DNA of 64,000 nucleotides from Rutidosis leptorrhynchoides. Taxonomy: Eukaryota; Streptophyta; Magnoliopsida; Asterales; Asteraceae. The stretch spans positions 102,646,501 to 102,710,500 of the forward strand of contig NC_092333.1 of assembly GCF_046630445.1 (NCBI RefSeq), read 5' to 3'. Positions 47,290 through 60,535 of this stretch are shown here, piece after piece (positions within the stretch are counted from its first letter, which is position 1; every line of letters begins with the position of its first letter). Below the pieces are notes generated by a model. The model worked only from the letters and a program-made list of their open reading frames with translations. It made no database searches and was not told the DNA's origin. The translations under genes were made by a program, and so were the position numbers.

Positions 47290-48966
47290 TGTGACGATCG
47301 CTCCAAATACATATGGACGAACACGTCATTCATTGATTTCATTGCGAGGTATTTGACCTCTATATGATACGTTTTGTAAACATTGCATTCTTTTCAAAAG
47401 GTACACAATAAATGAATATCAATTTCTAAGGTTTTCAACGTTTGATGATTTCTACATATAGACAATCACCATAAATAATAGTTTACCATAATACATCCGT
47501 TGACAATGAAGTCAAAATAAGATACACGGTGATGATTTTGTGAATGCAAAGTTTTCTTGAATAAATCATGTATGACTCCATGCACATAGCTTGTATCACA
47601 TATAAGCAAACAGCGGAAGACTTCTAGAAACCTGAGAATAAACATGCTTAAAAGTGTCAACACAAAGGTTGGTGAGTTCATAGTTTTAATGTTGTGCATA
47701 ATCTGTATATAAAGGTGAATCACAAGTTTTCAGGTGTTTCATCCAGAAACGTTTATCAAAATATTATACGAAATTGAGCACCCTGGTAACTAAACTTAAC
47801 ATATATATATTTTATACCCTTTGTATAATCATCTTAATAATACACGCAAACCAACGTGTACGCTTCTCAAATAGCATACGTCCGTTAAAAGGCTAGTGCT
47901 CTAGCTCGGACGGGGATATCAAGCCCTATGGATCCATATACTACTTCTCGCGCCCACCAGTTCTTATAACCGGCAGTTACTAGTTACCAAAACTAAGGGA
48001 TTTTCGGTTCAAACTCAGTATAGAATTTAGTATGTACTTGTGTCCATTGTTTAAAATAATGTGCATGTATTCTCAGCCCAAAAATATATATTGCAAAAGC
48101 ATTTAAAAAGGGAGCAAATGAAACTCACCTTAGCAGCACATAAGGTCATTCATCAAAAAGTGACCGTAACTCGGAATGCAAGATTAACCGTAGATCTCAA
48201 CCTAGAGAACATATGTTGGTCAATACATGTCTAATAAACTAGGTTGGGTTATAGTGTATCACAATCCTAATGCTCGAAATCGACATACAAAAGTTATCAA
48301 AAGTCATTTCAAAAAGTCAATTTTGACAATTGTTCAACAAAACGAGACGTGCCTTATATAAGGATTCATTTACTTGGCTAGTAGTATTTTATCAATCTCA
48401 TAAACAGGTTGTTTAAATATTAATTGCAGATTCAAAAGCAATTCCAATTAACGTCAATTATAATTCAGTTGACCATATCTTTTGATTTGTTCATCGAAAT
48501 TACGCGATTTCTAAATGAAAAGTTATTGATTTTTCGCCAGCTTTCCGAAAACATGTATATCATATACCTTTTACCAGTAATATATGTATTTAATTCGTGA
48601 TTCATTATAAACTGTTTAACGACGAAATTTAGCATACAAGCATGTATAAATATATACTCGAGCACTAGACATGTATACACTATTAATATATAAAAGATAA
48701 GATATGAATGCTCACGTATCAATATTGAGATTCAATATTGCAGGAAAGTACGTAGACGCAACAGAGATGATAAATACTAGGTTTGACTTGCGAACAATAC
48801 CCATGAACATTACCCATAACCTCCATAGCTATAACCCATAATTTTCTTAGTTCTATCCCATTTGAAGCTTGTTTTGAAAGTGACACGCTCATGACCTCGT
48901 CGTAATATTTTATGTATAATATTACTAAAAATATTAAGATTAATAATAATAATAATCTTAATAATA

Positions 48967-49033
<67 letters not shown>

Positions 49034-49912
49034 TATAATAAATAAATACTTAGGGAGTAATATAAGTGTAAAAAAACTCGAGCAGAAACCTGGTATTTAT
49101 AGCCATAATTCCTGATTCTGATGCCCATGCGATCGCTTGAGTTTTATGCCTATTTCTCATGCGATCACATGGCCGTCAGATCCAGCTCACATATTTTTTG
49201 TTTTCTTGTTTGTCGACATAATTAAATATAATATATATAATTTAAATAATTAATTATATATTATATTAAATTCATGTGCATAGTTGACTTGTAATTTTCA
49301 TTCCGATGACTCGTACGTTGTCACTCGACTTATGTCCCGGTTCCGGTTTCTCGAACGCATTTTCGTACGCTTAGAAAACTCGCAATTTACGTTTTGTGAC
49401 TCGTACCTTTGTCAAAATATAGTCTTAAATTATCAATAAACTATATCATTCTAAGTGTATCTTAAACTTTCGAGTGTTTTGGTCATTTACTTCTATAAAT
49501 CATTTTCTTGCTATTTGTTAATATATATAATAACAAATCGTTTTATGACCAAGTTAATATATATTTTCAACATTCATAAACACGTTTTAAATATACGTCG
49601 CAAGTTATTCATACAATTAATATTCCAACTTTTCATATATATTCAAATAAATATTTAAACCAATAAGTTTAATGTACGGTATCAAACAATTAATACATTG
49701 TTACGTTTTCAAGTTATAGTATATATATATATATGTATCTATATACATATAATTGTTCGCGAATCGTCAAGAACAACCGAAAGGTATTTGAATATATGAA
49801 AGTAGTTCAAAAATTTTGAGATTCAGTTTTACAGACTTTGCTTATCGTGTCAGAAATGTTAATCATACAAAGATTAAGTTTAAATTTGGTCAGAAATTTC
49901 CGGGTCATCACA
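47290..49912 (-). repeat. element B 3' LTR
   Basis: 2,623 bp. Contains a decayed pair of catgcgatcgcatgg palindromes near 49125-49175 and a (TAA)n tract at about 48960-49030. Confidence 0.92.
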
Positions 49913-50266
49913 GTACCTACCCGTTAAAGAAATTTCGTCCCGAAATTTGAGTAAGGTCGTCATGACTAACAATAAAAATGTTTTGATGACGTATATGTGT
50001 TGATAAATAGAGTTTTATCACCGTTGAATAATATGGATAAAACAAACCGATTATTCGAAGCGTATGAGAGAAGTTATAGTAAAAGAGTGAAATGAAGAAT
50101 AGAGATTCGTTTTAACTCTTGACATATTAACGATTGATTTCCGTAATTTAAGGAATAGAAAATCTTCATAATCTAAATAAGATTTGATTCTTCGAAATTT
50201 AAGGAAATTAAGATTTCTTTTGATTAAATGCGTAATTTGCCTCGATTGCTATGTTTGATATTTCGC

Positions 50267-50273
50267 TATAAAT
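50267..50273 (+). promoter_or_regulatory. TATA box for the antisense ORF of element B
   Basis: tataaat within tttcgctataaattgacctc, 83 bp before the ATG, followed by a C/T-rich leader. Confidence 0.6.
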
Positions 50274-50349
50274 TGACCTCTTCTGTTTCATTGTTTTCAT
50301 CACTCTTACATCTTCTTCCTAATTTCCTATTTTCAAAAGATTGTGAAAA

Positions 50350-50523
50350 ATGCTTCATCCAGTTCTGATTCTTGATATACTCCTAACTTTCATATCTGTC
50401 ATTCTTCTTTTTCATCTACCACCGGAGGAAGTTATTTTCTTCTACCATTACCTTGGGGTTATAGTGTTTTTCATTCTCCCGTGTCTTTATATTGCTATAC
50501 GCATTGATATACACGGTTTGTAA
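50350..50523 (+). CDS. antisense small membrane-protein ORF of element B (57 aa)
   Basis: Fifty-seven codons, ATG to TAA, on the strand opposite to element B. Peptide: MLHPVLILDILLTFISVILL as helix 1, PPEE turn, helix 2 around 33-50 ending in ILPCLYIAI, then RIDIHGL. Same length as the element A copy, 43 of 57 residues identical, no indels. Two membrane helices and a short positively charged tail; no known family recognised. Own TATA box and leader upstream suggest independent antisense transcription. Could also be a chance-conserved frame in a young family; protein-level constraint is not proven. Confidence 0.58.
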   Translation: MLHPVLILDILLTFISVILLFHLPPEEVIFFYHYLGVIVFFILPCLYIAIRIDIHGL

Positions 50524-51254
50524 TTTCTGGGTGGGTTGCTGGGTTTTATATCTTCCCTTATATTTCGATGTCTCTGCTTCTGTCTTTCCATAATCATTGA
50601 CATCCACAGTTAATACTCTCTCCAATTTACTGTGATTTATATATACTCCCATTGATATTTTGAAGCTTCATGCTTTTGTTTTATCTTCCCAACTTTAAAT
50701 CAAGCGAATAATGGTCCAGAATTCGTAGGTATGAATTTCGGAATGAACATAATTAATGTTCTAAAAAAGAAACGGTAATAGCACAATCTGACATGTCAAA
50801 TTACCAGAATACCTCGAAAAAGACCGAATCATTAAGAAAATATTTTCTTGATAGTTTAGAGGTTAAATAGAATGAAAGAGTTATGTAACATGGTTTATAA
50901 TGACGGTATGATCTGTGAACCTTTATCACGTTCCATTAGAAACTCAGCATAACTTACTGTAATATAATCACGTTGATCAAGTGTCATTATATTATACTAA
51001 CTCATGCTTCAGTTCCCAACACCTCTTCAAAAATATTCATATTTTAAACTCGAAGGTTTCAGAATTTAGAAACTAAAATAGTTTCTTTTATGATGTTACA
51101 CAGATATCGCAAGGAGAAAATTGATTTCCGATAATAATGATTATGGAATTATCTCCAGAAATATGGAGAATATTTATAATAAAAGATACGATGATATCTT
51201 AGAATTTCTAATATCATAGGATGATGAAGAATATTGTCCGCAAGGGTTTAGATT

Positions 51255-51510
51255 CGAAAGCAAGGTATTCGTTAATGGCTTCAGCAGATACTGAATCATT
51301 TGGATTCTTTGAAGGCAGGTTTCGTCCTTGTGATTTATCCACAGCCTCCTTCATACTTTGCTCAATCCGTTTTCCAGTTCCAAACTTTCTCTTTTCTGAG
51401 CTTTTCCAGCCCACTATCCTTTATCATCAAACTTTTTACTGTTAAGGTCGTTTACAGTTTTTGCTGCTTCATCAGCATTTTTCAAGATTTCGAGAACTAG
51501 TTCGCGGTTT
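51255..51510 (-). pseudogene. captured poly(A)-binding protein fragment in element B
   Basis: In element-sense orientation KNADEAAKTVNDLNSKKFDD, then GKAQK, then EQSMKEAVDKSQGRNL and KNPNDSVSAE are recognisable: the end of RNA-recognition motif 3, the linker and the start of motif 4 of a plant PABP. Clearest of the three copies; several breaks, not functional. Confidence 0.75.
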
Positions 51511-53441
51511 AAGGTGTTTTTCAGAAACTTCACATTCAAAGTCTGTAAGTCTTGGAGGTAGACTTTATATGTATATATATAACTGTTGGCATAAAATTGC
51601 TACGAGATTCAAAATACTGATTGCTAATTCCCGATGAGTATGGCAATTCTCGTTACAAGATGCGGATGAGTAAATGATAGGGTTCTGATAAATATAACAA
51701 TTTTTCAGAAAATCCTAGATCATTATGGTTGCTGATAAGTTTACTGCTAATGTGGTGGAATATGAAAGGTTCTCCAGTAACAATGATGAAGGGGTAATCG
51801 TTATAATAAGGCTTATTCGAATGAACAATTGAGGGTTATTTGCTGAAGTAGTGACAAAACTGTCTATTTTGAAAAGGGATTGAAAAGTTATTTTAGTTAA
51901 TACATGTCAAAGGGTCTGATATGGATACGTGTTAAACTATGACTTTAGTTTCGAGGGGTTTTCAGGTACAAGACCGCGGTTAACATGTGGTTGGATCATC
52001 ATCTCGATGATTCATTATTTGAAGTGTCTTCAGGAATTTCGAGGGATTTGAACATAGATTGTAATTGTTAATATTTTTATGATGTTCTAGCATTTTGAAT
52101 GATACAAATACTTTTTTGGGTTCTCTGAATAGAAATGATGTTCTAGCACAGTTTTGAAGTCAAAGTATAGCATTTGAAAGATGTAAGAATCTAAGAGTGA
52201 TGTTTTCTGTTAAATCTTGGCTTGGATTTTGATTTTTCAAAATCAGAATATGTAATTGAATTTGTATGGAAACGATTGTATATCTCTGTGAGCATAGTTA
52301 ATAATTTTTGAATCAAAGTTGAAGAATGTACAGTATAACATATTAATTGTGAACTTATATATTTCCCGAGTATTACCTACCCGTTAAAGATTTCACAATT
52401 AATACTTTGTACAAAAGAATTTTTTTTTTTTATTACCGTCTTTATGAAAATATATGTATGTATATCTTCTTCAGATGTAATACAGATTTGATGAGTTAAT
52501 ATCATATTAAGCTCATTTGATTTTTGAATTGAATGAATAATCTCTAAAACATTAAGGATTACATAATCTTCGCGGAGTATTTCACTAATGAAATCAATAC
52601 TTCATTATTTATTCTTATTTCTCGGTGAAGGATGTTGATGCTCGTGGAATTCTTATGAACTTCATAAGATATAAATGATGTTTTCTAGAAAGTTTCGAGT
52701 ACATCGAAGATAAAAGGGTAAAATCAAACATGTAATTGATTAATACACTAAGTTCATTATGAAATATAATTCATTGAGTTGAAACAGAGATTGTAGTTAA
52801 CGATGGTTAAGTCATTAACGAAGGATGTACATCATAGAATATTAGTAATATGAATTAACCGAGTAGTATTTACCCTTTTTCAATTCATATATAATAGCTT
52901 AGTACGAAAAGATTTATGATAGTTTTAAAATTTATATATATAAGATATACATATAAATTCTTTAGAGGAATTAAGTTATTACTTCATAATTCATTGATAC
53001 AATATATTCGTTGTTGACTCGTAATGATGTCCACAGTGCTTTCTTGAACTAACGGAGCTTGTGATGTTAGAGGTGCTGCTGATTCTGACGATGTTGACAG
53101 CACTGACTGTGCTGGTGAGGCTAAGGGTACTGTTGATGTTGTTGGTAAAACAAGTCTAGCTTGTATCTTACACCATTCGGATAAGGGTTTCTACTCTATC
53201 TGATTTAGGGTTAAGGCTAGATAATCTCTAAACTTTAGAAATTACATAATCACCGTAGAATGTTTCTCCGATGAAGTTATGAATCCATACTTCATCGTTT
53301 GTCGTTGCTGGTACTTCTTGGTACATATGGTGCGTATGATGTTGATATCCGAGGTACAGATTGTGATGTTGAGGTGTGTGATGCGGATGTGGTTGTTGGT
53401 GGTGGTAATGATCCTGTTGGTGTGGATGATGGTGGTACCGG

Positions 53442-53888
53442 TTATGCTGCGGGTGCTGCTGCTGGTGTTCGTAACCCTTGCACCATATTCTCTAAAGCCA
53501 CTACCCGAGCACGAAGCTCGTTGACTTCTTCTATTATACCGGGATGATTGGTGGTTCGGACGATTGGATAAATAAGATTTATAATATGGGATAGTATATA
53601 ATCATGATGAGATACTCTGGAAATGAGAGAGAAAATAGTATTACGAATAGGTTCGCCGGTAAGTGCTTCAGGTTCTTCGCCAAGAGGTGAATGTGGTGGA
53701 TGGAAGGGATCACCTTCTTCTTGTCTCCAATGATTAAGTAGGCTATGAACCCATCCCCAATTCATCCAGAATAGGTGATGGCTGATTGGTTGATCCATTC
53801 CGGTTACACTTTCTTCAGAGTTCAGGTGAATATCTATATCGGAATAGCTGTCTGAATTTAAGGAATTTGAACTAGATACGGGATCCAT
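53442..53888 (-). CDS. element B short ORF with C-terminal coiled coil (148 aa)
   Basis: Starts MDPVSSSNSLNSDSYSDIDI, acidic and Ser-rich, then a mid region with GEEPEALTGEPIRNTIF, and a predicted coiled coil (IIEEVNELRARVVALENMVQ) before an Ala/Pro end (TPAAAPAA). It lies about 0.4 kb inside the primer site, where gag sits in complete elements, so it may be a relic N-terminal gag segment. Copies in A and C share the EALTGEPVRN and EEVNELRARV motifs. Not assigned to any known family. Confidence 0.55.
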   Translation of the reverse strand: MDPVSSSNSLNSDSYSDIDIHLNSEESVTGMDQPISHHLFWMNWGWVHSLLNHWRQEEGDPFHPPHSPLGEEPEALTGEPIRNTIFSLISRVSHHDYILSHIINLIYPIVRTTNHPGIIEEVNELRARVVALENMVQGLRTPAAAPAA

Positions 53889-54272
53889 CTTGTATAATTA
53901 GAGAGATGATTTTTGATATGAAATAAATTATAGAATTTAGATTGGTACTCTTCAATACATAATTTACATACGTATATATAATACCAAAATCCCGTAAATT
54001 ACGGAGAAATTTTTGAAAGATGGCAGTCAAAGTTTACTGTAATATATATGCCAAGATATGAATTTTATCTATACACTATCTATGCAATCAATGCAATAAC
54101 ACGCGTTTAGACTTAAGATGATAGACAGGTAATTTCTGACAAGAAATGATAAGCAAAACTTTTGACATGCAGACACAGTCAAAGTCCAGACTTACTAATG
54201 CATCCTAACAACTATCAGTTAGACACACTTATGCAAGACCTGGTTCACTAGGACCAACGCTCTGATACCAAC

Positions 54273-55935
54273 TATGACGATCGCTCCAAATACATATGGA
54301 CGAACACGTCATTCATTGATTTCATTGCGAGGTATTTGACCTCTATATGATACGTTTTGTAAACATTGCATTCTTTTCAAAAGGTACACAATAAATGAAT
54401 ATCAATTTCTAAGGTTTTCAACGTTTGATGATTTCTACATATAGACAATCACCATAAATAATAGTTTACCATAATACATCCGTTGACAATGAAGTCAAAA
54501 TAAGATAAACGGTGATGATTTTGTGAATGCAAAGTTTTCTTGAATAAAGCTTGTATGACTCCATGCACATAGCTTGTATCACATATAAGCAAACAGCGGA
54601 AGACTTATAGAAACCTGAGAATAAACAAAGGTTGGTGAGTTCATAGTTTTAATGTTGCGCATAATCTGTATATAAAGGTGAATCACAAGTTTTCAGTTGT
54701 TTCATCCAGAAACGTTTATCAAAATATTCTACGAAATTGAGCACCCTGGTAACTAAACTTAACGTATATATATTTTATACCCTTTGTATAATCATCTTAA
54801 TAATACACGCAAACCAACGTGTACGCTTCTCAAATAGCATAAGTCCGTTAAAAGGCTAGTGCTCTAGCTCGGACGGGGATATCAAGCACTATGGATCCAT
54901 ATACTACTACTCGCGCCCACCAGTTCTTATAACCGACAGTTACTAGTTACCAAAGCTAAGGGATTTTCGGTTCAAACTTAGTATAGAATTTAGTATGTAC
55001 TTGTGTCCATTGTTTAAAATAAAGTGCATGTATTCTCAGCCCAAAAATATATATTGCAAAAACATTTAAAAAGGGAGCAAATGAAACTCACCTTAGCAGC
55101 ACATAAGGTCATTCATCAAAAAGTGACCGTAACTCGGAATGCAAGATTAACCGTAGATCTCAACCTAGAGAACATATGTTGGTCAATACATGTCTAATAA
55201 ACTAGGTTGGGTTATAGTGTATCACAATCCTAATGCTCGAGATTGACATACAAAAGTTATCAAAAGTCATTTCAAAAAGTCAATTTTGACAATTGTTCAA
55301 CAAAACGAGACGTGCCTTATATAAGGATTCATTTACTTGGCTAGTAGTATTTTATCAATCTCATAAATAGGTTGTTTAAATATTAATTGCAGATTCAAAA
55401 GCAATTCTAATTAACATCAATTATAATTCAGTTGACCATATCTTTTGATTCGTTCATCGAAATTACGCGATTTCTAAATGAAAAGTTATTGATTTTTCGC
55501 CAGCTTTCCGAAAACATGTATATCATATACCTTTTACCAGTAATATATGTATTTAATTCGTGATTCATTATAAACTGTTTAACGACGAAATTTAGCATAC
55601 AAGCATGTATAAATATATACTCGAGCACTAGACATGTATACACTATTAATATATAACAGATAAGATATGAATGCTCACGTATCAATATTGAGATTCAATA
55701 TTGCAGAAAAGTACGTAGACGCAACAGAGATGATAAATACTAGGTTTGACTTGCGAACAATACCCATGAACATTACCCATAACCTCCATAGCTATAACCC
55801 ATAATTTCCTTAGTTCTATCCCGTTTGAAGCTTGTTTTGAAAGTGACACGCTCATGACCTCGTCGTAATATTTTATGTATAATATTACTAAAAATATTAA
55901 GATTAATAATAATAATAATCTTAATAATAATAATA

Positions 55936-56014
<79 letters not shown>

Positions 56015-56863
56015 TAAATACTTAGGGAGTAATATAAGTGTAAAAAAACTCGAGCAGAAACCTGGTATTTATAGCCATAATTCCTGATTCTGATGCCCAT
56101 GCGATCGCATGGGTTTTATGCCTATTTCTCATGCGATCGCATGGCTGTCAGATCCAGCTCACATATTTTTTATTTTCTTGTTTGTCGACATAATTAAATA
56201 TAATATATATAATATATATAATTTAAATAATTAATTATATATTATATTAAATTCATGTGCGTAGTTTACTTTGTCACTCGACTTATGTCCCGGTTCTGGT
56301 TTCTCGAACGCATTTTTGTACGCTTAGAAAACTCGCAATTTACGTTTTGTGACTCGTACCTTTGTCAAAATATAGTCTTAAATTATCAATAAACTATATC
56401 ATTCTAAGTGTATCTTAAACTTTCGAGTGTTTTGGTCGTTTACTTTTATAAATCATTGTCTTGCTATTTGTTAATATATATATAATAACAAATCGTTTTA
56501 TGACCAAGTTAATATATATTTTCAACATTCATAAACACGTTTTAAATATACGTCGCAAGTTATTCATACAATTAATATTCCAACTTTTCATATATATTCA
56601 AATAAATATTTAAACCAATAAGTTTACTGTACGGTATCAAACAATTAATACATTGTTACGTTTTCAAGTTATAGTATATATATATGTATCTATATACATA
56701 TAATTGTTCGCGAATCGTCAAGAACAACCGAAAGGTATTTGAATATATGAAAGTAGTTCAAAAATTTTGAGATTCAGTTTTACAGACTTTGCTTATCGTG
56801 TCAGAAATGTTAATCATACAAAGATTAAGTTTAAATTTGGTCAGAAATTTCCGGGTCATCACA
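54273..56863 (-). repeat. element B 5' LTR
   Basis: 2,591 bp. Keeps both catgcgatcgcatgg palindromes (about 56098-56112 and 56132-56147) and a longer (TAA)n tract at about 55935-56013. Confidence 0.92.
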
Positions 56864-57234
56864 TGTCCAGAGGTTAATTAGAATGAAAGAGTTATGTAAC
56901 ATGGCACATGATGACGATATAGTCTGTGAATCATCATGTTTCATTAGAACTTCCAGCATGACTTACTGTAATATAAACACGTTGGCCAAGTGTCATTATA
57001 TTATACTAACTCATGCTCAAATTCTTAACACTTCTCCAGAATTCATTCGTAATTATACTTAGATTTTACAGAAGTTTCCAATATAATGAAATACAGAAAA
57101 CACGAAGAGGTAGATAATTTCGGACAAGAATATTTATGAAAATATCCTCAGAAATATCGAAGATATTTATGATGATATTTTGGAATTTCTAAGTTCAAAG
57201 GTTGATGAAGAAAAATTTTCCGCAAGATTTTAAC

Positions 57235-57480
57235 ATGACTTCGGAGCAAGATATTCTCTAAAGATTGCGGCGGATCCAAAATTACCTGGATTCTTTGAAT
57301 ATAGGGTTTGGTCCTTGTATTTGTCCTTAGTCTCCTCCATGGTTAGCTCAATCCGTTTTTCAGTACCAAATTTTTTATCGAGCGTTCCCAACACTCCATT
57401 CTTTATCATCAACTCTTGGCGCCATTTAGGCCATCTACAATTTTACTGTTTCCTCTGCATTTAATCTACTATATTTGAAT
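57235..57480 (-). pseudogene. captured poly(A)-binding protein fragment in element C
   Basis: Most diverged copy: KRIELTMEETKDKYKDQTLY and SKNPGNFGSA align with the A and B fragments and with the PABP motif 3-4 linker. Degenerate. Confidence 0.6.
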
Positions 57481-58869
57481 CATCGGTTATTAATCCGAGG
57501 TGGTTTTAAGAAAATTGTGTTTTTAGTTGATTAAACGCTGATGGTAATATGGTGGAATATAAAAGGTTCTCCGATAACAATAATAGAACACTCAGATATA
57601 TCAAGATTATAATAAGGTTGTTTCGAACGAAAAGTCGAAGTTGATTTGATGGAGCTGTGACAAAATTGACTAATTTGAAAAGAACTGCAAAGTTATTTTT
57701 GGGTAATAATAACGCTAAAGGAATTAGCACAGCTACGTGTTAAACGTTTACTTAGGTTCCGAGAGTTTTTCAGGTGCATAACTATATGCATAAATCTTTC
57801 CTTCCGTAGATGAAGTGCGGTTGAGTTATCCTCTCGATTGAGGTGTTTTCAAGAATCATGAAAGGTTTGAACGCAAATTGTAATCGTCAAGATACAAATG
57901 AGGTTTAAGATGAAATCAAGTGGCAAACTTGAAGAATTATTTAGTTTCATATGTTTTAATCAATATTTTAATTCATTTTAATTGTCCAATGTTATTAGTC
58001 CACAGTCGATAGTCCACAATTAACAGTCCAATAATTCATATATAGTTTAATATATAATATTCGAATTAATTAATACGTATCGTGACCCGTGTACATGTCT
58101 CAGACTCGATCACAACTCAAACTATATATATTATTGTAGAATCAACCTCAACCCTGTATAGCTAACTCCAGCATTACTGCATATAGAGTGTCCATGGTTA
58201 TTCCAAATAATATATATAGATGCGTTGATATGATATGTCAAAACCTTGTATGCATGTCCCGATATTTAAATGCGTAAATAACAGAAAATAAAGGACGATA
58301 AATAAAATTGCGAGAATTAAAATTGCGATAATTAAAATGTAATATGGAATTAACAGTTAGCTAGGAACAATTTAGCTAGGAACAGTTAGCATGGATTCTT
58401 AACAAAATTTCAATTTGTTATTTCGTTTGTTTCTATCAATTTTTATTTTGTCCAATGTTTTTCTTCATTATGCCACTTGTTGGACTCTGATAGGTCAAAA
58501 TCCAAATATGAAATTGAATAAAAATGGTTATTCTGTGGTGAACGGATACATATATATGTGGATGTAAGTAGGATAGTAAATGACTGTTGAATCAAATTCG
58601 AAGAATGTACAGTGTAACTTATTAAAGTGAAATCTAAATACTCCTCGGGTATTACCTACCTGTTAAAATATTTTCACCATTAATAGTTTGTACAAAAGAA
58701 TTTTTAATTACAATCTTTATGAAAATATACTTGCATATATATTTTCTTCAGATGTAATCATGGATTTAATGAGTTAATATGATATTAATCTCATTTGATT
58801 TACTGTTAGAACAAGAATATATAATCTCTAAAACACTAGAGATTACATAATCATCATGTCGAACGAAGA

Positions 58870-59241
58870 TCAAAGATGTAGATCGATACGTAGAACGAAG
58901 ATTATACTCGGGGTACAAAATGAGATGTTGAGGCATGTGATGTTGATAACTTGGGTTGTTGGTTGTACTGTTGGTGCCGGTGGTGTTGCTGAAGCTGGTA
59001 AGTTTTGCACCATATTCTCTAAATTTATTACTCGAGCGCAAAGCTCGTTGACTTCTTCCATTACTCCAAGATGATTTTCGGTCGGAACGAGCGGATGAAT
59101 AAGGTTTAGAATTTTAGATAGAATATAATTGTGGCGAGATGTTCGAGCAATGAGGGTGAAATTGGTGTTTCGGACTGGTTCCCCGGTAAGTGCTCCAGGT
59201 TCTCCGCCAAGAGGTGAATTCGAACTGGTTGAGGGATCCAT
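58870..59241 (-). CDS. element C short ORF with coiled coil (123 aa)
   Basis: Starts MDPSTSSNSPLGGEPGALTG, contains EPVRNTNFTLIARTSRH and MEEVNELCARVINLENMVQN. It is shorter in the middle than the element B version (53442-53888) but keeps start, core and coiled coil. Same place relative to the primer site. Function unknown, possibly a gag relic. Confidence 0.5.
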   Translation of the reverse strand: MDPSTSSNSPLGGEPGALTGEPVRNTNFTLIARTSRHNYILSKILNLIHPLVPTENHLGVMEEVNELCARVINLENMVQNLPASATPPAPTVQPTTQVINITCLNISFCTPSIIFVLRIDLHL

Positions 59242-60535
59242 CTCGTACGATCAGATGAAAGATTTTCGAATATGAAAGAGATTATAGGATGTAGATTAGT
59301 ACCCTGCAATACATGATTTACATATGCATATATAATACTAAAATCCCATAAGTTATTGAGGAATCTACAGAAGTTGTCAGGCAAAGGTAACAATAATAGA
59401 TACGCTAAGATATTAATTTATCTATACACTGTCTCTGCAATAGAGGCGGTAAGACGTGTCTAGACTTTTAGGATGATAAGCAGGTAATTTTCGACACGAA
59501 ATGGTAAGCAAAACTTTTGACATGCAGACACGATCGAAGTCCAGACTCACTAATGCATCTTAACAACTATCAGTTAGACACACTAATGCAAGACCTGGTT
59601 CGCTAAGACCACTGCTCTGATACCACCTGTGATGACCCGTCCTAATCCACCTGGACGAAGTCTTCAACAACTGATTCCATTGCGAGGTACAGACCTCTAT
59701 ATGTCTTGAACGACTCCATATAATATCTTTAAAATGAGCAAATGCACAGTGGAAGACTTAATTCGTACCTGAGAATAAACATGCTTAAAAGTGTCAACCA
59801 AAAGGTTGGTGAGTTCATAGGTTTATCATAACAATCATTTCAATATATTAATAGACCACAAGATTTCCATTTATAAATATATGTACACTCGCAAGTGTAT
59901 AAAACTGTTCTGCTTATGTTGAGGCCTCAGTAACCAACCTTAACAATAATATAATAAGTCATCTTCGCAAAGATGGATATGTACACTTGCAAGTGCATAA
60001 GTAATCCTCGAAGTACTAAACATCTGCCCACTAACTCTTATGTCTAGTGCAGCCTACAGGATGGGGGTGTTAAGCCCGATAGATCTATCTTTAGGATTCG
60101 TGCTCACATGCTCTTATAACATGTAACTAAATTACCTAGCACATCAATCTGCAGAATTATCATTTTTGATCACTTGTCTCTATTTCGTAAAGCATTTATA
60201 AAATATTGCATGTATTCTCAGCCCAAAATATATATATTGCAAAAGCAATTAAAAAGGGAGCAAATGAAACTCACAATACTATATTTTGTAGTAAAAATAC
60301 ATATGACGGCATTGAACAAGTGTAGGGTTAGCCTCGGATTCACGAACCTATATCATGTATATATATCAAAACATTATAATATAAATCAACTAAGTTTATA
60401 TATATTCTGTTATGTATTAAGATTAATATTCTTATGTATAATTTCATTAATACTTATAATACGTTATGATACTTATTTGATATTTAATTAATGTTACACC
60501 AATAATATCAGTTAAAACAAAATTTTATGTAATAT

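Larger units (their letters stand above)
47290..56863 (-). mobile_element. element B: non-autonomous LTR retrotransposon inside element C
   Basis: LTRs 47290-49912 and 54273-56863, target duplication tgtcc (47285-47289, 56864-56868). Primer site gctctgatacca (54259-54270) beside the right LTR gives minus orientation. LTR divergence is roughly 1-2% by eye. The 4.36-kb interior has no gag-pol. It holds the best-preserved versions of the coiled-coil ORF (53442-53888) and of the antisense small ORF (50350-50523), and a PABP fragment. Confidence 0.92.

Noticed and set aside
53279-53547. Plus-strand Val/Met-rich ORFs
   Set aside because: Antisense shadow of the coiled-coil ORF of element B.
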